Below are positions 1 through 5,876 of a stretch of DNA of 6,757 nucleotides, piece after piece. The number at the start of each line of letters is the position of its first letter. Positions within the stretch are counted from its first letter, which is position 1. The notes under the pieces were generated by a model. It had not been told where the DNA came from. It saw only the letters and a list, made by a program, of their open reading frames with translations, and did no database searches. The DNA comes from Cyanobacteria bacterium M_surface_7_m2_037 (GTDB lineage: Bacteria; Cyanobacteriota; Cyanobacteriia; PCC-6307; Cyanobiaceae), in assembly GCA_016882585.1 (NCBI GenBank), contig VGPP01000091.1, positions 1-6,757 on the forward strand, read 5' to 3'. Made by a program: the position numbers and the translations under genes.

Positions 1-546
1 GGTCTGCGGGCGCTGGGCCCCGGGTCGCCGGTGCTGGTGGCGGGCGCCGTGGGGTGGGTGAGCGGTGCCGGCGCGGGCCACAACCCTCAGGCCCGCCGCC
101 AGGCCAGCGGCCATGCCCTCAGCCCCGGGGCCAGCTGCGCCGTGAACGTGGAGGTGCATGGCCTGGAGCGGCGCTGGATCCGCGCTTGCCACCAGCGGCA
201 GGAGGGCAGCGCTCTGCTGGTGGCCCTGGCCGCTCCGGTGCCGCTGCTGGATCTGGATGTGGCCCGCCAGGCCGCCTGCGGCAACGAGCATCTCCAGGCG
301 CCGGTGCTCGATTACGGGATCCCGCGCCGGGTGCGCCCGAGCCTTGGCAACGTGAGCTACAGCGAACTGCTGAGCGGCAGGCTCCAGATCGGTGAGCAGC
401 GCATCCGCTGCGCGCCGGCCCACAGCCCCCGCCTGGCCCAGGAGATCGGGGCTGAGCTATGCGAGCGGCTGCGAGCGGGCCGATTCCCCGTCCGCCTGCC
501 CCTGGTGGGCCTGCCGCAGCGCCCTGCACTGCTTCCACTGGAGTGA
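1..546 (+). CDS. Homocysteine biosynthesis-type protein (DUF39/HcyBio), C-terminal part only
   Basis: The reading frame is open from the first base and stops at 544-546, giving the last 181 residues; the start lies upstream of the window. The piece resembles the C-terminal half of DUF39/HcyBio proteins: a Gly-rich GWVSGAGAGHNP stretch (residues 16-27 of the fragment), then an APVPLLDLDVARQAA segment matching the family's 'PIPVLdEe.A', then DYGIPRR, then a SYSELLSGRLQIGEQ segment matching 'nYaELksG.i.i.Gk', and a final region ending in a Leu-Pro-rich tail. In methanogenic archaea, members of this family take part in making homocysteine from aspartate semialdehyde with a sulfur donor. Whether the cyanobacterial members do the same is not settled. 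The N-terminal region, where the family's functionally important cysteines are expected, is not visible. The assignment is from motif recognition alone. Confidence 0.72.
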   Translation, partial: GLRALGPGSPVLVAGAVGWVSGAGAGHNPQARRQASGHALSPGASCAVNVEVHGLERRWIRACHQRQEGSALLVALAAPVPLLDLDVARQAACGNEHLQAPVLDYGIPRRVRPSLGNVSYSELLSGRLQIGEQRIRCAPAHSPRLAQEIGAELCERLRAGRFPVRLPLVGLPQRPALLPLE

Positions 547-599
547 TCGCAGCAGGAATTCAGCCGTAAGCTCCCCGCTTGATGCCATCGCCACAGACC

Positions 600-1220
600 A
601 TGTCCGACGCTGCTGAACCCAAGCCGGACACCGAACAGCAGCTCGAGCCCGTGGTGCTGAGCGCTGAGGCAACGCCAGTGCCTGAGGCCGTGGAGGAGAC
701 CGCAGCCGTGAGCAGCGAAGAGCCCTCCGCCGAGACGCCTGCCTCCCCAACACCAGCTGTTGAGGCTGAGGCGGTGCCGGTTGAGGCCACGGCCACACCC
801 GAGCCAGAACCCACACCGCCTGCACCCGTCGACATCCCCACGGTGGCCAGCACCCTGGAGGTGCCCGCCAGCCCACAGGTGGCGGCTTCCGCCGCTGATC
901 AGGAGGGTGGCGAATGGGAGCTCTTGGTGGAGAAGGTGCGCACCTGGATCGCCAGCGGCCAGCTTCAGGAGCAATGGCAGGCCGCCCGCACCCCCCTGAG
1001 CCTGCTGGCCGGATTGATCGCCGTGCTGCTGGTGCTGCGGGTGTATTCCGCCCTGCTGGGTGTGCTTGAGAGCATTCCGCTGTTACCGGGGCTGCTGGAG
1101 CTGGCCGGCCTGGTGGCGGTGGTGCAATTCAGCCTCACCCGACTGGTGCGCAGCAACGACCGCCGCGAGGTGATCGAGGGTGTGAAGCAACGCTGGCAGA
1201 GCTTCCGCGGCCGCAGCTGA
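600..1220 (+). CDS. CAAD/CURT1-type thylakoid membrane protein
   Basis: The 206-residue protein has two parts. Residues 1-105 are low-complexity, rich in Ala, Pro, Glu, Thr and Val and strongly acidic, so probably disordered. The C-terminal ~95 residues carry a short amphipathic stretch (about 105-130), a first membrane helix (about 132-150), a Gly/Pro turn and a second helix (about 162-180), then a basic tail ending in GRS. This is the arrangement of the CAAD domain, found in cyanobacterial membrane-attached aminoacyl-tRNA synthetases and in stand-alone proteins related to plant CURT1, which shapes thylakoid membrane curvature. No synthetase domain is present, so a stand-alone thylakoid protein is the likely role (inference). 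I start at the ATG giving MSDAAEP. An in-frame ATG at 582 and TTG at 579 would add 6 or 7 residues; none has a clear Shine-Dalgarno. Confidence 0.85.
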   Translation: MSDAAEPKPDTEQQLEPVVLSAEATPVPEAVEETAAVSSEEPSAETPASPTPAVEAEAVPVEATATPEPEPTPPAPVDIPTVASTLEVPASPQVAASAADQEGGEWELLVEKVRTWIASGQLQEQWQAARTPLSLLAGLIAVLLVLRVYSALLGVLESIPLLPGLLELAGLVAVVQFSLTRLVRSNDRREVIEGVKQRWQSFRGRS

Positions 1221-1269
1221 AGCCACCGGAACGCCATCGGGCCAGTTGATAGCTTGGCTCGATTGCGTT

Positions 1270-1274
1270 AAGGA
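1270..1274 (+). promoter_or_regulatory. Ribosome binding site of guaB3
   Basis: AAGGA lies five bases before the GTG at 1280. It is the only good Shine-Dalgarno in the window and supports GTG rather than a later ATG as the guaB3 start. Starting here also gives the N-terminus MEIQLGRSRTVRRAYG, which I recognise as typical for cyanobacterial GuaB3. Confidence 0.75.
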
Positions 1275-1279
1275 CTTCG

Positions 1280-2443
1280 GTGGAGATTCAGCTCGGTCGT
1301 TCCCGCACTGTTCGCCGCGCCTACGGCATCGATGAGATCGCCCTGGTGCCGGGCGGTCGCACCGTGGATCCTGCGGTCACCGACAGCAGCTGGACCCTCG
1401 GCGGAGTGACCCGCGAGATCCCGATCATCGCCAGCGCCATGGATGGCGTGGTGGATGTGGGCATGTGCGTGGAGCTCACCAAGCAGGGCGCTCTCGGCGT
1501 GCTCAACCTCGAGGGCGTGCAGTGCCGCTACGACGATCCCAACCCGGCCCTCGATCGCATTGCGGCCGTGGGCAAAGAGGAGTTCGTGCCGCTGATGCAG
1601 GAGCTCTACAGCCAGCCGGTGCGCGAAGACCTGATCCGCAAGCGCATTGCGGAGATCAAAGAGCGTGGTGGCATCGCTGCGGTGAGCGCCACCCCCGTGG
1701 CCGCCCTGAAGTTCGGCAAGGCCATCGCTGAGGCCGGCGCCGATCTGTTCTTCGTGCAAGCCACCGTGGTGAGCACCGAGCACGTGGGCCCCGAGGGCCA
1801 GGAAAGCCTCGATCTCGAAGCCCTCTGCCGCGATTTCGGCGTGCCGGTGATCATCGGCAACTGCGTCACCTATGAGGTGGCCCTCAAGCTGATGCGCGCC
1901 GGCGCCGCCGGCGTGATGGTGGGCATCGGCCCTGGCGCCGCCTGCACCAGCCGCGGTGTGCTGGGCATCGGCATCCCTCAGGCCACCTCCGTGGCCGACT
2001 GTGCCGCCGCCCGCGACGACTACATGGCCGAGAGCGGCCGCTACGTGCCGATCGTGGCCGATGGCGGCATCGTGACCGGCGGCGACATCTGCAAGTGCCT
2101 GGCCTGCGGCGCCGATGCCGTGATGATCGGCTCCCCCATCGCCCGCGCCGCCGAAGCACCCGGCCGCGGCTTCCACTGGGGCATGGCCACCCCCAGCCCG
2201 GTGCTGCCCCGCGGCACCCGCATCAAGGTGGGCACCACCGGCAGCCTCGAGAAGATCCTGCGCGGCCCCGCCTCCCTCGACGACGGCACCCAGAACCTGC
2301 TGGGCTGCATCCGCACCTCCATGGGAACCCTCGGTGCCCGCACGCTCAAGGAGATGCAGCAGGTGGAAGTGGTGGTGGCACCCTCCCTGCTCACCGAGGG
2401 CAAGGTGTACCAGAAAGCCCAGCAGCTGGGCATGGGCAAATAA
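1280..2443 (+). CDS. guaB3: GuaB3-family IMP dehydrogenase
   Basis: The 387-residue protein is a TIM-barrel member of the IMPDH/GMP reductase family. The phosphate-binding and catalytic loop GIGPGAACTSRG (215-226) carries the nucleophilic Cys222. ADGGI (260-264) holds the aspartate that contacts the ribose, and SAMDGVVD (52-59) lies in the N-terminal barrel. At 387 residues it lacks the two CBS domains inserted in canonical GuaB (about 490 residues): no Bateman-type segment separates the early barrel from the Cys loop. GuaB3 is a separate branch, mainly cyanobacterial and actinobacterial. From memory, the Synechocystis enzyme has been reported to work as an IMP dehydrogenase (IMP to XMP, NAD-dependent), the committed step to GMP. 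Without CBS domains, the usual allosteric control by purine nucleotides on that module should be absent. The start is GTG, backed by AAGGA. The gene appears to be its own transcription unit, ending in hairpins downstream. Confidence 0.95.
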   Translation: MEIQLGRSRTVRRAYGIDEIALVPGGRTVDPAVTDSSWTLGGVTREIPIIASAMDGVVDVGMCVELTKQGALGVLNLEGVQCRYDDPNPALDRIAAVGKEEFVPLMQELYSQPVREDLIRKRIAEIKERGGIAAVSATPVAALKFGKAIAEAGADLFFVQATVVSTEHVGPEGQESLDLEALCRDFGVPVIIGNCVTYEVALKLMRAGAAGVMVGIGPGAACTSRGVLGIGIPQATSVADCAAARDDYMAESGRYVPIVADGGIVTGGDICKCLACGADAVMIGSPIARAAEAPGRGFHWGMATPSPVLPRGTRIKVGTTGSLEKILRGPASLDDGTQNLLGCIRTSMGTLGARTLKEMQQVEVVVAPSLLTEGKVYQKAQQLGMGK

Positions 2444-2445
2444 GC

Positions 2446-2465
2446 CTTCAGCACAGACGCTGAAG
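2446..2465 (+). other. Hairpin just after guaB3 stop
   Basis: CTTCAGC (2446-2452) and GCTGAAG (2459-2465) form a perfect 7-bp stem around a 6-base loop, starting three bases after the stop codon. No T-run follows, so it is not a classical terminator. It may protect the mRNA 3' end or act with the second hairpin at 2524. A weaker UUCG-loop stem, with a 2-base bulge, can be drawn at 2486-2507. Confidence 0.5.
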
Positions 2466-2523
2466 ACAGCGGCGTTACCCTCGGGGTGTGCGGGCTTCGG
2501 CTCACACACTCCTCACACCCCCC

Positions 2524-2554
2524 GGCCCGGCGCGTCCGGGCCTTCTGTCTTGTT
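2524..2554 (+). terminator. Probable rho-independent terminator of guaB3
   Basis: GGCCCGG (2524-2530) pairs perfectly with CCGGGCC (2536-2542) around a 5-base loop. It is followed by the T-rich stretch TTCTGTCTTGTT (2543-2554). The interrupted T-tract makes it weaker than the one after trxA, but its place 80 bases after guaB3 and ahead of trxA suits a terminator separating the two units. Confidence 0.65.
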
Positions 2555-2626
2555 ACCGAGTTCCGGCAGGCCCAGAGCCATCCCGGAAACCATTGCTAGA
2601 TTCCCAAAACACTGACCCAAACTCGG

Positions 2627-2950
2627 ATGTCCAGCGCCGCAGCCGTCACCGACGCCTCCTTCGAGCAGGACGTGCTCAAGAGCGACGTGCCTGTGCTCGT
2701 GGATTTCTGGGCGCCCTGGTGTGGTCCTTGCCGCATGGTGGCTCCCATCGTGGATGAGATCGCCAAGGAATTTGAAGGCAAGATCAAAGTGTTCAAGCTG
2801 AACACCGACGAAAACCCCAACGTGGCCAGCCAGTACGGCATCCGCAGCATCCCCACCCTGATGGTGTTCAAGGACGGCCAGAAGGTGGACACCGTGGTGG
2901 GTGCCGTGCCCAAGACCACCCTCTCCGGCACCATCGCCAAATACCTCTGA
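2627..2950 (+). CDS. trxA: Thioredoxin (m-type)
   Basis: This is a complete 107-residue, single-domain thioredoxin, the usual length. The active site is WCGPC (31-35) with redox cysteines 32 and 35. The buried Asp26 lies in LVDFWAP, and the cis-proline is Pro76 in SIPTL. The C-terminal Gly pair (about 84 and 92) and the FKDGQK turn are also typical. Cyanobacterial m-type thioredoxin takes electrons from ferredoxin-thioredoxin reductase or NADPH-thioredoxin reductase in the cytosol. It reduces target disulfides in carbon metabolism, peroxiredoxins and ribonucleotide reductase. The ATG at 2627 gives MSSAAAVTDASFEQ, a normal cyanobacterial N-terminus; no strong Shine-Dalgarno is seen. The gene is flanked by terminators on both sides, so it is probably transcribed alone from a promoter in 2555-2626. 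TAGATT (2597-2602) could be a -10 element, but I see no convincing -35. Confidence 0.96.
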   Translation: MSSAAAVTDASFEQDVLKSDVPVLVDFWAPWCGPCRMVAPIVDEIAKEFEGKIKVFKLNTDENPNVASQYGIRSIPTLMVFKDGQKVDTVVGAVPKTTLSGTIAKYL

Positions 2951-2987
2951 TCACGAGGAGCGCGGGATCAGCGCCCCGATAGCCTCG

Positions 2988-3014
2988 AAGCCCGGCCCTG
3001 AGCCGGGCTTTTTT
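2988..3014 (+). terminator. Rho-independent terminator of trxA
   Basis: AAGCCCGGC (2988-2996) and GCCGGGCTT (3002-3010) form a perfect 9-bp GC-rich stem with loop CCTGA. A run of six T begins inside the 3' arm (3009-3014). It sits 37 bases after the trxA stop and before the LOG gene start at 3048, so it separates trxA from the following block. Confidence 0.92.
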
Positions 3015-3047
3015 CATGCCACATCCCCCCGATCACCCCGTCCGTTG

Positions 3048-4100
3048 ATGGAGCAGAGCCCCCTTCAGGCCCTCGATCAGGAGCTGCAGAACCACCCGCA
3101 GCGCCGCGCGATCGAGCGCAGCATCGTGAGCCTGCTGGAGATTGCCAAGGGCAGCACCGATGCCGATGAATGGCGGCTGATCAACGGCGCCCTCGCCGAC
3201 ATCCGCGATGGCCTCAGTGTGTTTGCCCCGCACCGGCAAACCCGCAAGGTCACCGTGTTCGGCTCAGCCCGCACCAGCCCGGAAGAGCCCGCCTACAAGC
3301 TGGCGCAAGAGCTGGCGGTGGAGGCGGTGGCGCGCGGCTTTGAGGTGATGACTGGCGCGGGCGGCGGGATCATGGAGGCCGCCAACAGTGGTGCCGGCTG
3401 CGAGAACAGCATCGGGTTGAACGTGGATCTGCCGTTTGAGCAGCACGCCAACCGCTTCGTGAATGCCTGCGATGGCCGCTTGCTCCACTTCCGCTACTTC
3501 TTCACCCGCAAACTCTTTTTCCTGCGGGAGAGCGATGCGCTGGTGGTGATGCCCGGTGGCTTCGGCACCTTCGATGAGCTGTTTGAATCCCTCACCCTGA
3601 TCCAAACCGGCCGCACACCACCCATCCCCCTGGTGATGCTGGCGCCAAGCGGCGATCGCTTCTGGCCCGACTGGTTGCAGGACATCCAGAGCGACCTGGC
3701 CAGCCGCGGCCTGATCTCCCCGGAAGACACCAGCCTGCTCAAGCAGGCCAGCACCGCCGCCGAAGCGATGCAGCACATCTGCCGGTTCTATCGGGTGTTT
3801 CACACCGCCCAGTTCGCCGAAGACCGGATGGAGCTGCTGCTGCACAGCGAACTCCCCGCCGCCACCGTGGCGGAGCTCAACCGGGAGTTTGATGAGCTCG
3901 TGGATGAGGGCAGCCTCAGCCAGGGAGAAAGCTGCGATCGCAACGGCATCCTGCGGCCCTGCCTGCGCTTCCATCTCGATCGCCGCCGCGTGGGGCTGCT
4001 TTATCAACTGATCGACCGACTCAATGACCTGCCTCTCGAGGTGGCACCGGCGATCGAGCAACCTGGCGAAAGGATCCGCTCCGCCCTCTCCTGTTCATGA
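3048..4100 (+). CDS. LOG-family (TIGR00730) nucleotide phosphoribohydrolase-like protein
   Basis: The 350-residue protein has a Rossmann-like LOG core at about residues 67-250. It starts with KVTVFGSAR (67-75), followed by the Gly-rich MTGAGGGIMEAAN segment (101-113) and RYFFTRK with Arg154 (149-155). The signature PGGFGTFDE (169-177) supplies the catalytic glutamate. LOG proteins, once misannotated as lysine decarboxylases, cleave the N-glycosidic bond of nucleoside 5'-monophosphates, releasing free base (cytokinin or ordinary purine/pyrimidine) and ribose 5-phosphate. It is longer than the minimal ~180-200-residue LOG. About 65 residues precede the core and about 100 follow it, the latter helical-looking and charged. 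Substrate cannot be read from sequence. The ATG at 3048 is chosen because an earlier in-frame start would run across the trxA terminator. The stop overlaps the hisH start, suggesting translational coupling. Confidence 0.9.
   Translation: MEQSPLQALDQELQNHPQRRAIERSIVSLLEIAKGSTDADEWRLINGALADIRDGLSVFAPHRQTRKVTVFGSARTSPEEPAYKLAQELAVEAVARGFEVMTGAGGGIMEAANSGAGCENSIGLNVDLPFEQHANRFVNACDGRLLHFRYFFTRKLFFLRESDALVVMPGGFGTFDELFESLTLIQTGRTPPIPLVMLAPSGDRFWPDWLQDIQSDLASRGLISPEDTSLLKQASTAAEAMQHICRFYRVFHTAQFAEDRMELLLHSELPAATVAELNREFDELVDEGSLSQGESCDRNGILRPCLRFHLDRRRVGLLYQLIDRLNDLPLEVAPAIEQPGERIRSALSCS
3652..3659. repeat. HIP1 octamer GCGATCGC
   Basis: This is the highly iterated palindrome found many times in most cyanobacterial genomes. 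It lies inside the LOG gene. It is one of only two full copies seen in the window; its function is uncertain. Confidence 0.7.
3934..3941. repeat. HIP1 octamer GCGATCGC
   Basis: This is the second full HIP1 copy, also inside the LOG gene, here in the extended palindrome TGCGATCGCA. It supports the cyanobacterial origin; the low count fits picocyanobacteria, where HIP1 is less abundant. Confidence 0.7.
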
Positions 4101-4723
4101 GCACCATCGGCCTGATCGACTACGGCATGGGCAATCTGCATTCGGTGCAGCGGGCCTTTGAACGCCTCGGCTGCCGGATCCAGGCCATCACCAGCAGCGA
4201 ACAGATGCAGGGTTGCGATGCCCTGGTGCTGCCGGGGGTGGGCGCCTTCGATCCCGCGATGGAGCGTCTGGAGCGCACGGGCCTCGCTACAGGCTTGCGC
4301 CAGTGGTGCGAGGCGGGAGGAGCCTTGCTGGGGATCTGCCTGGGGCTGCAGCTGCTGTTTGAAAGCAGTGATGAAGGCGAGCGGCAGGGGCTCGGCCTGC
4401 TGCAGGGCCATGTGGCCGCCCTGCCCAAGCAGCCCGGCCACCCGGTGCCCCATATGGGCTGGGAGCCCCTGCAACCGCTGCACCCCAGCCCCCTGCTGCC
4501 GCCCGATGGCCAGCCCGCCTGGATGTATTTCGTGCATTCCTATGCGGCGGTACCCAGCGAACCCAGCTGCACCACGGCGGCGGTGAACTTCGGCGAGCGC
4601 AGCATCACAGCCGCCGTGTGGCAGGGGCGCATCGGTGCCTGCCAGTTCCACCCGGAGAAATCCAGCCTCAGCGGTGAGGCGATGCTGCGCCGCTGGATCA
4701 CCTGGGTGGAGCAGCAGGGATGA
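4097..4723 (+). CDS. hisH: Imidazole glycerol phosphate synthase, glutamine amidotransferase subunit
   Basis: This is a complete 208-residue class I glutamine amidotransferase. The catalytic triad is Cys81 in GICLGLQLLFE, His185 and Glu187 in CQFHPEKSS. IDYGMGNLHSV (7-17), PGVGAF (46-51), PHMGW (118-122) and YFVHSY (144-149) are HisH hallmarks, and the PHMGW and GMGNL motifs separate it from other amidotransferases. HisH hydrolyses glutamine and passes ammonia to HisF, which converts PRFAR to imidazole glycerol phosphate and AICAR. This joins histidine synthesis to purine synthesis. hisF and other his genes are not adjacent, so histidine genes are scattered here. The ATG start overlaps the LOG stop and its own stop overlaps the rsmD start, both as ATGA. 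No independent Shine-Dalgarno is visible at the expected distance, in line with coupled translation. Confidence 0.97.
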   Translation: MSTIGLIDYGMGNLHSVQRAFERLGCRIQAITSSEQMQGCDALVLPGVGAFDPAMERLERTGLATGLRQWCEAGGALLGICLGLQLLFESSDEGERQGLGLLQGHVAALPKQPGHPVPHMGWEPLQPLHPSPLLPPDGQPAWMYFVHSYAAVPSEPSCTTAAVNFGERSITAAVWQGRIGACQFHPEKSSLSGEAMLRRWITWVEQQG

Positions 4724-5292
4724 GCCTGCGGTTGAGTGGCGGGCGGCTCCTGCAGAGCCCGCCGGGGTCCAGCGCTCGCCCCACTCCCTCGCGGGTGCGG
4801 CTGGCTGTGATGAACATGCTGGCGGCTGATCTGCCTGGCTGCCGCTGGCTGGATCTGTTCAGCGGCAGCGGCGTGATGGGCTGTGAAGCCCTGCAGCGGG
4901 GCGCCGCGGCCGTGGTGGCGGTGGATCAGCAACGGGCGATGGCGAGCACCAGCCGCATCAATCTGGAACGCACAGCCTCAGGGCTGACCCCCACTCCCGT
5001 GCTGCAGGTGGAGTGCCAGGAGGTGTTGCGCTGGCTGGAATCGGGCCGCCCAGAGGCCCTGGCCCCGTTCGATCTGATCTATGCCGACCCGCCCTACAAC
5101 GCTGGCCTCTACGGCGCCGTAGCTGCAGCCGTAGGACACGGCGGCTGGCTCAACAGCCAGGGAACTCTGCTGCTGGAATGCAGCTCCTCAGCCCTGCCCA
5201 CCAGCTCCGGTGGGGCGTTTGAGGGCTGGGAGCTGGTGAAACAGAAGCGCTATGGCAGCAGCACGGTGTTGCTCCTGACTGCTGCCACTTGA
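4720..5292 (+). CDS. rsmD: 16S rRNA (guanine-N2)-methyltransferase, RsmD family
   Basis: This 190-residue Rossmann-fold methyltransferase carries the SAM-binding motif I LDLFSGSGVMGCEALQRGA (44-62), nearly diagnostic for RsmD. The catalytic DPPY motif (123-126), in YADPPYN, is used by N2-guanine and N6-adenine methyltransferases. The N-terminal GGRLL and ARPTPSRVRLAV segments match the family's 'RPT..RvRe' region. RsmD methylates G966 (E. coli numbering) of 16S rRNA on the 30S head. Length is within the family range. The start ATG overlaps the hisH stop. The gene ends four bases before the petG stop on the opposite strand, leaving no room for a private terminator except within petG. The final residues KQKRYGSSTVLLL match the usual C-terminal strand, so the gene looks intact. 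Confidence 0.92.
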   Translation: MSLRLSGGRLLQSPPGSSARPTPSRVRLAVMNMLAADLPGCRWLDLFSGSGVMGCEALQRGAAAVVAVDQQRAMASTSRINLERTASGLTPTPVLQVECQEVLRWLESGRPEALAPFDLIYADPPYNAGLYGAVAAAVGHGGWLNSQGTLLLECSSSALPTSSGGAFEGWELVKQKRYGSSTVLLLTAAT

Positions 5293-5296
5293 AGGC

Positions 5297-5410
5297 TCAG
5301 CCGCCCAGAGCGCTACCGCGGCGGTACTGGTTCCAGGCAGCCACGAACAGGCCGGTCAGCGTCACGGGAATCAGACCGAGCACGATGCCGCAGAGCAGGG
5401 GTTCGATCAT
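5297..5410 (-). CDS. petG: Cytochrome b6f complex subunit V (PetG)
   Basis: The minus-strand ATG at 5408-5410 opens a 37-residue protein beginning MIEPLLCGIVLGLIPVTL and ending in a basic NQYRR stretch and LGG. That is the characteristic form of PetG: one membrane helix (about residues 5-27) and a short basic tail. Position 7 is Cys where many homologues have Ser, a minor change. PetG is one of four small subunits needed for assembly and stability of the cytochrome b6f complex in thylakoids. A longer reading frame in the same phase extends upstream to 5527, but the extra residues do not resemble PetG and would overlap cytM, so I reject that start. The gene points away from cytM and converges on rsmD. 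Confidence 0.95.
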   Translation of the reverse strand: MIEPLLCGIVLGLIPVTLTGLFVAAWNQYRRGSALGG

Positions 5411-5483
5411 GGGGTGACACACCAGCGTTGGTTGCACAATTCTTCCACGCGCTCGTGCCCAGCGCGAACTGCCCACACCATCT
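5411..5483. promoter_or_regulatory. Divergent petG-cytM intergenic region
   Basis: These 73 bases separate the start codons of petG (leftward) and cytM (rightward). By position they should carry the petG promoter and probably one for cytM. A TTGCAC at 5432-5437 could act as a -35 for cytM, but no clear matching -10 is seen. I see no strong operator palindrome. The role is inferred from gene order, not motif. Confidence 0.4.
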
Positions 5484-5876
5484 GTGACTGCCTCGCCCAA
5501 CCCTGAGAGCACCAACCCCGCTGGCACCAGCCGCGGATTGATTCCTGCGCTGGTGCTGCTGGCAGCGGCCTGCGTGGCTGTTGTGGCGCTGCTGGTGCTG
5601 CCGGCCGCCCGCAGCGACCCCTACACCCGCAGCACCCTGCAGCTGAGCGGCGCAGCGGATCGGGGCGAACAGCTGTTTCTGATCAACTGCGCCGGCTGCC
5701 ATGGCATCGCCGCCCAGGGGCTGGTGGGCCCCAACCTCCACGGGGTGGACAGCCGCAAAAACAACCGTCAACTGATTCAGCAGGTGGTGAGCGGCCGCAC
5801 GCCGCCGATGCCGCGCTTCCAACCCGAGCCGCAGGCGATGGCGGATCTGCTCGCCTACCTGCACACGCTCACATGA
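5484..5876 (+). CDS. cytM: Cytochrome cM, membrane-anchored c-type cytochrome
   Basis: The 130-residue protein has a hydrophobic segment at about 20-41 and a class I cytochrome c domain from about 56. The heme-binding site is CAGCH (69-73). The likely axial methionine is Met109 in GRTPPMPRFQPEP. The VGPNLHGV (81-88), LIQQVVSG (97-104) and final MADLLAYLHTL helix are typical of CytM. No obvious signal-peptidase site follows the hydrophobic segment, so it is more likely an uncleaved anchor. Cytochrome cM is conserved in nearly all cyanobacteria. In Synechocystis it is dispensable in plain light growth and has been linked to electron flow toward the terminal oxidase and to stress or dark heterotrophic metabolism. 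The start is GTG at 5484, the longest available and the one that keeps the short N-terminus before the anchor. The stop overlaps trmJ. Confidence 0.9.
   Translation: MTASPNPESTNPAGTSRGLIPALVLLAAACVAVVALLVLPAARSDPYTRSTLQLSGAADRGEQLFLINCAGCHGIAAQGLVGPNLHGVDSRKNNRQLIQQVVSGRTPPMPRFQPEPQAMADLLAYLHTLT

Noticed and set aside
1221..1279. Promoter for guaB3 with TTGATA at 1246
   Set aside because: The -35-like hexamer has no acceptable -10 at 16-18 bases; too weak to list.
1268..2509. 413-residue open frame on the minus strand opposite guaB3
   Set aside because: It is the antisense shadow of a GC-rich coding gene: His/Ala/Gly-rich, no recognisable domain, and it covers a certain gene along its whole length.
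2446..2554. Possible riboswitch or small RNA between guaB3 and trxA
   Set aside because: The stems are simple hairpins fitting mRNA 3'-end and terminator roles; no known riboswitch core or alternating terminator/antiterminator pairing is visible.
3264..4061. 265-residue minus-strand open frame opposite the LOG gene
   Set aside because: Composition is typical of a reverse-frame artefact (Ala, Gln, His, Gly rich), with no motif; the plus strand carries the PGGxGT LOG signature.
5411..5527. Upstream extension of petG to a 76-residue protein
   Set aside because: PetG is normally ~37 residues beginning MIEPLL or MVEPLL; the extension is unlike PetG and overlaps cytM.
5313..5864. 183-residue minus-strand frame opposite cytM and petG
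   Set aside because: It conflicts with cytM (CAGCH heme site) and petG in another frame; no family resemblance.
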